This document shows positions 17,170-23,848 of a stretch of 64,000 nucleotides of DNA, piece after piece. A model generated the notes under the pieces. It did no database searches. It saw nothing but the letters and a program-made list of their open reading frames with translations, and was not told the DNA's origin. Position 1 is the first letter of the stretch. Every line of letters starts with the position of its first letter. Made by a program: the position numbers and the translations under genes. Origin of the DNA: Anaerolineales bacterium UBA2395 (GTDB lineage: Bacteria > Chloroflexota > Anaerolineae > Anaerolineales > Villigracilaceae); contig DDSH01000015.1 in the NCBI GenBank assembly GCA_002343775.1, positions 10,270 through 74,269 of the forward strand. Reading direction: 5' to 3'.

Positions 17170-17173
17170 TGGA

Positions 17174-18214
17174 TTATCGTTCAAACACATTCAGCGGGTG
17201 TTCCGCACGGATGTATGCCTGCACCCGCGAACCGACCGGTAAAATGCGGGTGTGATCTGTGAAGGCATGCAGGATTTGTCCCGAGTCGAGGCGGAGGCGA
17301 TAGAGATTGAACGCGCCGCGGAAGAAGCGGTCAATGACGAGGCTGTTGCCGCTGCCATCCACATTGAAATCCACATCGTCGGCGCGGACGGAAATTTCCA
17401 CGGGGGTTGAGGGGGGGAATGGGGCGTCCTGCCTGACCAAGCCGATCTCAGTTTGGATTCCGCCTTTGACCACACTGCCTTTGAGAAAGTCGCTATCGCC
17501 CATGAACTCTGCCACGAAACGTGTCGCCGATTCGTGGAAGATATCTTCTGGTAGACCGATTTGCTCGAGGTGTCCCTTTTGCAGAACGGCGAGGCGGTCA
17601 CCCATGTACAACGCTTCGTCCTGATCGTGGGTGACGAAGACGACCGTCGCTTGCATGGTCTTGAGGATATGCCGCACATGTTCGCGCACGGCGTGACGCA
17701 GATCCGCATCGAGACTGCTAAACGGTTCATCCATGAGGACAAGCACGGGTTTGGGAGCCAGCGCACGCGCCAACGCCACCCGTTGGCGTTCGCCGCCGGA
17801 AAGTTCATGTGGATAACGTTTGGAGTATGCAAGCAAGCCAACCGTGTGAAGCATTTCACCGACGAGGGTACGAATCTCCGCCTGGCTTTTTCCACGCAAC
17901 CCAAACGCGACATTGTCGAAAACGGTCAGATGCGGAAAGAGTGCATGATCTTGGAAAACCATGCCGATGCCACGTTTTTCCGGCGGGACAAAGGTCGAAT
18001 GGTCAGCGACCAACTGCCCGTTAAGTTTGATCGCGCCCGCATCAGGGCGTTCCAGACCAGCAATCATCCGCAGGGTGGTGGTCTTGCCGCATCCGCTCGG
18101 ACCGACCAGCGCGAGGATTTCCCCATTGTCAAGTTCAAAGGAAATGTCATTCACAGCGGAATTTGTAGAGCCGTCGAATTTTTTGACGAGGTTTTTTACT
18201 TCGAGTGTGGTCAT
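17174..18214 (-). CDS. fbpC: Fe(III) ABC transporter ATPase (FbpC-like)
   Basis: A 346-residue ATPase. Walker A GPSGCGKT (38-45), signature LSGGERQRVALARAL, Walker B VLVLMDEPFSSLD and H-loop VFVTHDQDEAL are intact, followed by a C-terminal TOBE-like regulatory domain of about 100 residues. This layout is that of the iron/spermidine/sulfate importers; the neighbouring permease and binding protein point to iron. The start at 18214 overlaps the permease stop by 4 nt (ATGA), so the two are translationally coupled. Confidence 0.88.
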   Translation of the reverse strand: MTTLEVKNLVKKFDGSTNSAVNDISFELDNGEILALVGPSGCGKTTTLRMIAGLERPDAGAIKLNGQLVADHSTFVPPEKRGIGMVFQDHALFPHLTVFDNVAFGLRGKSQAEIRTLVGEMLHTVGLLAYSKRYPHELSGGERQRVALARALAPKPVLVLMDEPFSSLDADLRHAVREHVRHILKTMQATVVFVTHDQDEALYMGDRLAVLQKGHLEQIGLPEDIFHESATRFVAEFMGDSDFLKGSVVKGGIQTEIGLVRQDAPFPPSTPVEISVRADDVDFNVDGSGNSLVIDRFFRGAFNLYRLRLDSGQILHAFTDHTRILPVGSRVQAYIRAEHPLNVFER

Positions 18215-19845
18215 CGGAAAATTTGCTCCCTGCGAAGAAGGAAATATAGCGGCAAGGCGGATGCCAGAATCAGGATAAAGGCAGCGGGCGCGGCTTGGAG
18301 ATAAAAACCTTCGCCAGCCCACGTCCACACACGGACGGCAAGCGTGTCAAAGCCAGCCGGACGCAGCAGAAGTGTAGCCGGTAATTCTTTGAGCGAGGTT
18401 AAGAAAACCAAGGAACCGCCTGCGAGCAAACCGGGCAGAATCAGCGGGATGGTCACTTGCAAGACAGTTTGTAGAGAGGTGCGCCCAAGCGTGCGCGAGG
18501 CTTCCTCCAAAGACGGCGATAGTTGTTTCAACGCCGATTCGCTCGCGCGGACTGCCTGCGGCATGTGTCGCAACACATATGCGATCACGACAACGAAAGG
18601 TGTAGCGTACAAAAACGGAAGAAGACGATTCACCAACAAGACGAGGCTAAGCGCGATCACCACGCCGGGCAGGGCATAGCCGACCTGACAAAGCCTTGAG
18701 ATAAATTTTGAAAACGGATTGGGATATCGCACGGCAAGCAGCGCCACCGGCAAAGACATCAATACGGCAATCACCGCCGCAAGCCCTGAACTCCACAGAC
18801 TGTTCCAAACGTAACTGCCAAATCCCTGCGAGCCGGTGCGAAAGACCGTGGACATCATCTCTGGATCAAGGAAGGCTTGAATGCTCCACGTCAGCAAAAC
18901 GCCCGCAGGCAGGAGCAAACTGGCAGACACGACACCAAACACAAGCAGAAAAGCAGGGATGCGCCAACGTCCCAGTGGCGTGATGGGAGCGGGTCGCCAG
19001 TTGCTTTCCATCTGCGTAAAGCGTGCGCGTCCCTGTAAACGCAACTCGCCCCACAAAAACAGGATTGCCATCGTGACGAGAATACTGCTCAAGATGGATG
19101 CGGCAGAACGATCATACCGCCCGGAGAGTTGGACAAAGATCGCTGACGAGAACGTCTCGTAACGAAGCAACGCCACCGTGCCATACTCTGCCAGAATGTC
19201 GAGCGCCACGAGCAGCGCGCCGGCGGTGAGACCGGGACGGAGAGCGGGCAATGTCACCTGGAAGAGCGTCTGCAATGGAGTGCGCCCGAAGGTCCGCGCG
19301 GCTTCTTCGAGCGAGGCATGCAATGAGCGGAACGCCGCTCCGCTCAAAAGATAAACATAGGGATAGGTAAACAAAGTCAAAATAAATGCTGCGCCGAAAA
19401 AACCGAACGGGCTGGGCGTGGTCACGGGCTGACCGATGATCTGTTCCAGCAATTGCGGCACATATCCGCCGCGTGGACGCAGCAGCGCCAAATGGACAAT
19501 CGCGCCGATATAGGCGGGAATCGCCAGCGGCATGGCGAGCAGCCAGCGCAGGATATTTTTCCCCGGCACATCCGTCCGCTCAGTGAACCATGCCATGCTC
19601 ACGCCGGTGACCAAAGCGCCGCTCGTGACGGCAAAGACGAGTAACAGGGTGTTGCCGAACAATCTCCAAATGCGGGTTTGGAGCAGGCGCTCCCATGCGT
19701 CTGCCTCGGCTCCCGCTGCGCGGACGAAAAGATAGATCAGCGGCACCGCCACAAATAACGCAACCAAGCCCGCAGCGATGGCAAGCCGCGGGCTGATCTT
19801 GGAGCGTATTTTTTGATAGGATAAGTTTGTGCGGGTTAATTCCAT
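18211..19845 (-). CDS. fbpB: Fe(III) ABC transporter permease, fused double-domain (FbpB-like)
   Basis: A 544-residue membrane protein with about 12 helices made of two homologous permease halves. Each half has an EAA loop contacting the ATPase: EEAARTFGRTPLQTLFQVTLP near residue 180 and EEASRTLGRTSLQTVLQVTIP near residue 450. One-chain permeases of this kind are typical of FbpB/SfuB iron(III) importers. It lies between the ATPase (4-nt overlap) and the binding-protein gene (88 bp, filled by a repeat). Confidence 0.88.
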   Translation of the reverse strand: MELTRTNLSYQKIRSKISPRLAIAAGLVALFVAVPLIYLFVRAAGAEADAWERLLQTRIWRLFGNTLLLVFAVTSGALVTGVSMAWFTERTDVPGKNILRWLLAMPLAIPAYIGAIVHLALLRPRGGYVPQLLEQIIGQPVTTPSPFGFFGAAFILTLFTYPYVYLLSGAAFRSLHASLEEAARTFGRTPLQTLFQVTLPALRPGLTAGALLVALDILAEYGTVALLRYETFSSAIFVQLSGRYDRSAASILSSILVTMAILFLWGELRLQGRARFTQMESNWRPAPITPLGRWRIPAFLLVFGVVSASLLLPAGVLLTWSIQAFLDPEMMSTVFRTGSQGFGSYVWNSLWSSGLAAVIAVLMSLPVALLAVRYPNPFSKFISRLCQVGYALPGVVIALSLVLLVNRLLPFLYATPFVVVIAYVLRHMPQAVRASESALKQLSPSLEEASRTLGRTSLQTVLQVTIPLILPGLLAGGSLVFLTSLKELPATLLLRPAGFDTLAVRVWTWAGEGFYLQAAPAAFILILASALPLYFLLRREQIFR

Positions 19846-19882
19846 TAGCGTCCGCGCACCATTTTAGCAGGGTTTTTTTTGC

Positions 19883-19922
19883 CACAGAGGGTCACAAAGG
19901 AAAACCTTCGTGACCCTCCGTG
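19883..19922. repeat. intergenic inverted repeat (CACAGAGGGTCACAAAGG type)
   Basis: Arms of 18 bp (19883-19900 and 19905-19922) with two mismatches and an AAAA loop, between the iron-binding-protein gene and the permease gene. The hairpin in this spot could lower expression of the permease relative to the binding protein. Confidence 0.75.
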
Positions 19923-19933
19923 CTCGAAAAAGA

Positions 19934-21043
19934 TTACGGCAAGCCCACACGTTCGATCAGATCGAACATCGCATCGAAATTCGCTGCGGCTTCCACCACA
20001 TTCACATCTGCGAGGCGCAATCCATCCAATGGCTGGACGCCTTCCTTCAATGCCACGCCAGCGCGCAGCGGATATTCGTAATTCTGCTCTGCGAACAACT
20101 TCTGACCTTCCTCAGAAACGAGGAAGTCCAAGAATGCCTGTGCCGCTTCGGGATGCTGCGCGCCGTTTACCACAGCTGCCCCGGTTGCGTTGGAGAACAA
20201 CCCAACCTGTCCTTCACCCTGATCGGGATAGATCACGCCGACGTTGCCGCCTTCGGCGAGTTGCAAGTGATAGTAATAGTGATTGACCAAACCGAGTTTG
20301 AACTCACCCGCGCCAACCGCCTTGCGGACATCCGTGTGACCGCCGAAGAACGTCACTTCGTTCGCGATCAGACCGGTCAGCCATTCTTCAGTGGCTTCGT
20401 CGCCGAGCAATTGCTGCATCGCAGCCACCTGCGCCTGCATCCCGCCGTTGGTCGAGCCCGCAGCGGCGATCTGACTCTGCCACTTGGGATCTGTCAAATC
20501 GAAGATCGAAGCGGGCACTTCATCCTCGGAAACCAGATCCTTGTTATACATGATGACGCGCACACGACGGGTCAGCCCGGTCCATGAATTTCCGTCACCG
20601 ATAAATTCAGCGGGGATCTGATCCACGCCGACCGGCGCATACGACTGAAACACGCCTTCCGCCGTGAGCGACTGAAGCGTGAGCAATTCGGTTGTAACGA
20701 ACACATCTGCCTGCGGATTGGCTTGTTCCTCGATCAACGCATTTGCCAGTTCGCTGTTGCTTCCAGCTTTGAGCAGCACATTCACAGCGGGATACTTCGC
20801 GCGGAACGCGTCGATGACCGGCTGGAGCAGCGGCTCGGAACGACCGGAATAAATGACCAGATCGCCAGAGACTTCCATCTCTTTGACGGGTTCTTCTGCC
20901 GGAGCAGAAGTCGCTTCTTCGGTGACCGATTCAGCGGATTCCACAACTTCGGCGGGTTCCTCGCTGACAGTGTTTCCGCCGCACGCGCTGACGGCAAGCG
21001 CCAGCACAAACAGCAGGATAAAAAGGTTCTTCACGGGTTGCAT
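19934..21043 (-). CDS. fbpA: Fe(III) ABC transporter substrate-binding lipoprotein (FbpA/FutA-like)
   Basis: A 369-residue lipoprotein: signal peptide with lipobox AVSAC (Cys 21), an acidic Glu/Ala linker, then a bilobed binding domain. The family pattern LVIYSGRSEPLLQPVIDAF, the hinge region and the paired Tyr in NHYYYHLQ (candidate Fe ligands) fit class of iron(III)-binding proteins such as FutA. It is the first gene of the iron importer, transcribed away from the DtxR-type gene with the palindrome at 21184 between them. Confidence 0.87.
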   Translation of the reverse strand: MQPVKNLFILLFVLALAVSACGGNTVSEEPAEVVESAESVTEEATSAPAEEPVKEMEVSGDLVIYSGRSEPLLQPVIDAFRAKYPAVNVLLKAGSNSELANALIEEQANPQADVFVTTELLTLQSLTAEGVFQSYAPVGVDQIPAEFIGDGNSWTGLTRRVRVIMYNKDLVSEDEVPASIFDLTDPKWQSQIAAAGSTNGGMQAQVAAMQQLLGDEATEEWLTGLIANEVTFFGGHTDVRKAVGAGEFKLGLVNHYYYHLQLAEGGNVGVIYPDQGEGQVGLFSNATGAAVVNGAQHPEAAQAFLDFLVSEEGQKLFAEQNYEYPLRAGVALKEGVQPLDGLRLADVNVVEAAANFDAMFDLIERVGLP

Positions 21044-21183
21044 TGGGTAAGACTCCTAAAGGTTATTTTGAACAGATATATTTGGTAACTTTTATCTGCA
21101 ATTGACAGGGCATAGTATAATTTTGGAAATTTGAATAATCTAGATATTTGTATTAAATTTTATCTATATCCGGTTGAAGACCG

Positions 21184-21202
21184 TTTTCAACTAGGTTGAA
21201 AA
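21184..21202. promoter_or_regulatory. candidate DtxR-type operator (TTTTCAAC-TAG-GTTGAAAA)
   Basis: Perfect 8-bp inverted repeat with a 3-nt spacer in the divergent region between the iron importer and the DtxR-type gene, 16 nt upstream of the latter's start. It matches the palindrome at 17117 in arms and spacing. Position and symmetry suggest autoregulation plus control of fbpABC. Confidence 0.72.
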
Positions 21203-21218
21203 TTTGGAGTCCGCACGC

Positions 21219-21911
21219 ATGTCCGTCAGCCTCGCAATGCAACGTTACGCCGCAGAAATCTACCGCCTGCAACAAGACCATGAGCAGGTGCCCCTTTCGC
21301 TTTTAAGTTCACACGTTGATTCATCTGCGCAGGCGATCTCGTCCATGGTCAAGCGGCTGCAAAAACTCGGCTATCTCATCCACGAACCGTATCGCGGCGT
21401 ACGCCTCACCGAAACCGGCGAAAAGATCGCCATGCCGTCCCTGCGCCGTCACCGCCTCACGGAAGTGTTTCTGGTCAAAATCATGAAATATGATTGGGCG
21501 ACCGCCCACGACCTTTCGGATGTCTTCGAGAAGGGTGTCAATGACGAGATCGAAGACCGCATGGATGAACTTGCAGGACATCCCACACGCTGTCCGCATG
21601 GTGAGCCGATTCCCTCCAAAGACGGGGTCATGCCTGCGGTCAAAGACATGCCGCTCATCGACGTACCTTCCGGCTCCGACTGCGTTATCAGTCGTGTGCG
21701 CACGCATGATATGGAACAGCTGGGATACATTGGCGAACTGGGACTCACCCCCGGCAGATCGTTTCACTTGCTGAGTTGTGCGCCGTTCAAAGGTCCGCTT
21801 CGCTTGCAGATGAAACCGCATGACCACCTCATTGGTTACGAACTTGCCGCTTCCCTGTGGGTGGAAGTGACCAAACTCGGCGAAGGGAATACGCCGCTCC
21901 CCAGGAAGTAA
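21219..21911 (+). CDS. DtxR/MntR-family metal-dependent regulator
   Basis: A 230-residue regulator. Residues 1-70 form the winged helix (AQAISSMVKRLQKLGYL, then GVRLTETG), 71-130 the metal and dimer domain (HRLTEVFL, HPTRCPHGEPIP), and the C-terminus an SH3/FeoA-like domain. Candidate metal ligands His78, Glu82, His97 and Glu104 are present, but the positions of the DtxR Cys102 and His106 read Asp101 and Lys105, so the second metal site is altered. ATG 21219 is preferred because GGAG lies 9 nt upstream. It probably represses the divergent iron importer. Confidence 0.87.
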   Translation: MSVSLAMQRYAAEIYRLQQDHEQVPLSLLSSHVDSSAQAISSMVKRLQKLGYLIHEPYRGVRLTETGEKIAMPSLRRHRLTEVFLVKIMKYDWATAHDLSDVFEKGVNDEIEDRMDELAGHPTRCPHGEPIPSKDGVMPAVKDMPLIDVPSGSDCVISRVRTHDMEQLGYIGELGLTPGRSFHLLSCAPFKGPLRLQMKPHDHLIGYELAASLWVEVTKLGEGNTPLPRK

Positions 21912-21955
21912 GGTTTGCTCGTACAATGGGTGGGATTAACAAAGCCCGACATATC

Positions 21956-22411
21956 ATGAATTTTTCCAAGATCACAGACGACCTTTTCATTGGCACGACA
22001 CCATCCGTGGAGGATTACGATGGATTGCGTGACCTCGGTGTGCGACTGGTCATCAACATGCGCATCGAGCGGATGCCGTACAAAGACCCGCATCCGACTC
22101 CCATTGAACGGCTCTGGCTCCCGACCTTTGATTCGCCACTGATATGGATTCCCATCCGTTCGTTGATGCGCGGAGCATTTTCGGCTCTGGGTGTGATCGA
22201 AAAGGGCGGCAAGGTCTATACTCATTGCGCACACGGCATTCATCGTGGCGTGACGATGGGATCATGCATCCTCATCGCGCAGGGATACGACCCGCTGGCA
22301 GCGATGGAATTGATCAAGGAAAAACGTCCGCAAGCCGACCCGTATGCGTTTTACATCCGCCCGCGCATTTTGAAGTTTGCAAGGGAATGGGGAAAGAATC
22401 ATCCACGCTAA
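21956..22411 (+). CDS. dual-specificity protein phosphatase-like (Cys-based)
   Basis: A 151-residue protein with the Cys-phosphatase signature HCAHGIHRG (Cys91, Arg97 of the CX5R loop) and an N-terminal fold typical of small dual-specificity phosphatases (ITDDLFIGTTPSVEDYDGLRD, LVINMR). The general-acid Asp is probably in the TFDSP region near residue 59. It could act on phospho-Ser/Thr/Tyr proteins or small phosphates. An in-frame ATG at 21926 is an alternative start; neither has a strong RBS. It follows the DtxR-type gene by 44 bp on the same strand. Confidence 0.8.
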   Translation: MNFSKITDDLFIGTTPSVEDYDGLRDLGVRLVINMRIERMPYKDPHPTPIERLWLPTFDSPLIWIPIRSLMRGAFSALGVIEKGGKVYTHCAHGIHRGVTMGSCILIAQGYDPLAAMELIKEKRPQADPYAFYIRPRILKFAREWGKNHPR

Positions 22412-22464
22412 GTGTTTGATAAATACCTCATCCGTCTTTGTTCTTCTATGGTTAAATTTTAGGG

Positions 22465-23421
22465 ATGAAGCGACGAGTTATTCTGATTTTATTGGTCTTC
22501 CTCACTGCGTGTGTGTCACAAACAGAGCCGCTTCCCACGCCATCTCCAACCGATACGCCCGCGCGGCTTGTGCCAACTCCAAGGTACGAAACGCCGTCTG
22601 GGGAGCGCACACCCACAGTCACGCCTGATGCGACCCAACCGATTCCATCCAGTTCTCCCACCAACTCTGTAATCGAATCCGAAACGCCAACCGGGACTTC
22701 CGCCGCCAATGAGTGGATGGGGCTGCCGATCCTGCCCGAGCCGGGTGAAGGCATCCGTGAAATTTATTTGCTGGGACAGTCGCTCGGCAATGACCCGCAT
22801 GCGTTTTCCATCTTTGGCGACTGCCAGGCGCGACCAGACGAATTCTTCGGCGTCTTTGAAACCGATGCGGACCTTGTGGAGAGCCTGCCGGACGAATTGC
22901 AGGAAACCATTGCGCATTTCGATGGTTCGTTTAACCGCGAAAGCGCCACCGCACAGGATGGCACTACGCCGGGTGCGTTGTTGTGGGATCAGTGGCATCG
23001 GGGGCAGTATGGCTGTGGTTTTGGCGAAACGCCTGTGGATTGTGAATTGCGTGTCCAACGTCCGTCGTTCGTGATCATTCAAATTGGATCGCATTTCGAA
23101 TCGCGCAATACCGAATATCTGCGGCGAATCATCAACCAGTTGATCGCGCAGGGTGTTGTCCCCATCCTCGCCACCAAAGCGGATAACCGCGAGCTGGATT
23201 TTCGTGTCAATCGCGACATGGCTTTACTTGCCGAAGAGTTCGACCTGCCGCTTTGGAATTTTTGGGCGTCACTTTCCGACCTTCCCAATCGTGGTCTTTA
23301 CACCCGCAAAGACCGTCCCTTGCAGGGAGATATTTACTTAACCGATGAGGCGCAGGAAATTCACCGCATGACCGGTCTGGAGGCGTTGAATATCGTCTGG
23401 CGCACTGCAACGGGACAGTGA
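22465..23421 (+). CDS. lipoprotein with SGNH-hydrolase-like domain
   Basis: A 318-residue lipoprotein: signal peptide with lipobox LTAC (Cys 16), a long Pro/Thr/Ser linker (residues 20-85), then an extracellular globular domain. The domain shows IYLLGQSLGND near its start, FVIIQIGSHFE in the middle and YLTDEAQEIH near the end, reminiscent of SGNH/GDSL esterase blocks I, III and V. This assignment is tentative. A TTAAAT box 7 nt upstream of the ATG and no clear RBS suggest a leaderless mRNA. Confidence 0.6.
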   Translation: MKRRVILILLVFLTACVSQTEPLPTPSPTDTPARLVPTPRYETPSGERTPTVTPDATQPIPSSSPTNSVIESETPTGTSAANEWMGLPILPEPGEGIREIYLLGQSLGNDPHAFSIFGDCQARPDEFFGVFETDADLVESLPDELQETIAHFDGSFNRESATAQDGTTPGALLWDQWHRGQYGCGFGETPVDCELRVQRPSFVIIQIGSHFESRNTEYLRRIINQLIAQGVVPILATKADNRELDFRVNRDMALLAEEFDLPLWNFWASLSDLPNRGLYTRKDRPLQGDIYLTDEAQEIHRMTGLEALNIVWRTATGQ

Positions 23422-23472
23422 TTCACCGCTGTGCCTGCCAGGAATGCGAAGAAAACCATTAATCCTTTTGCA

Positions 23473-23506
23473 ATAAAAAAAGACAACCATTACGGTTGTC
23501 CTTTTT
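23473..23506 (-). terminator. rho-independent terminator
   Basis: Stem GACAACC / GGTTGTC with an ATTAC loop, flanked by A runs on the left and T runs on the right, downstream of the 80-residue gene on the minus strand and of the lipoprotein gene on the plus strand. It works in both directions. Confidence 0.85.
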
Positions 23507-23518
23507 ATCCTTTTGCAT

Positions 23519-23761
23519 TCATCCCTTTAGAGGCGGCGCATCTTTATCGTAGACGAAGACCTGCACATCCATCCCGTCTGAGTTCAGCATGTCGATGGCA
23601 GGCTGGAAGGTCGCATCTTTGATCTTCTGCATGTCGCTTGCTGGCGCATACACCGAAAGCCGCGCCTCTTCATCCGACATTTTGGCAGGTTTGATCTCTG
23701 CGCTGGCGCACGCAGCTTTGATGAGATCGGTCATTTTCTGGATGGCATCGTCAATGGACAT
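23519..23761 (-). CDS. small conserved-looking protein of unknown function
   Basis: An 80-residue soluble protein, not recognised. It is mixed alpha/beta (IDDAIQKMTDLIKAAC, ARLSVYAPASDMQKIKDATF, MDVQVFVYDKD), with acidic character and no signal or membrane segment. GGGAG precedes ATG 23761, and a terminator follows, so the gene is probably real. It lies just downstream of mutS2 on the same strand with an 87-bp gap holding a half repeat. Confidence 0.65.
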   Translation of the reverse strand: MSIDDAIQKMTDLIKAACASAEIKPAKMSDEEARLSVYAPASDMQKIKDATFQPAIDMLNSDGMDVQVFVYDKDAPPLKG

Positions 23762-23804
23762 AAGCGACTCCCGGTTAAGTTGCAAAAATTATAAATTCAA
23801 ACAA

Positions 23805-23820
23805 AAGACTTCGGAAGTCC
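23805..23820. repeat. half copy of the AGACTTCCGAAGTCT repeat
   Basis: AGACTTCGGAAGTC matches one arm of the 33-nt inverted repeat at 8944-8976; the second arm is missing. Confidence 0.65.
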
Positions 23821-23848
23821 AGCCGCATCACCCAAATTGGGGAATTTG

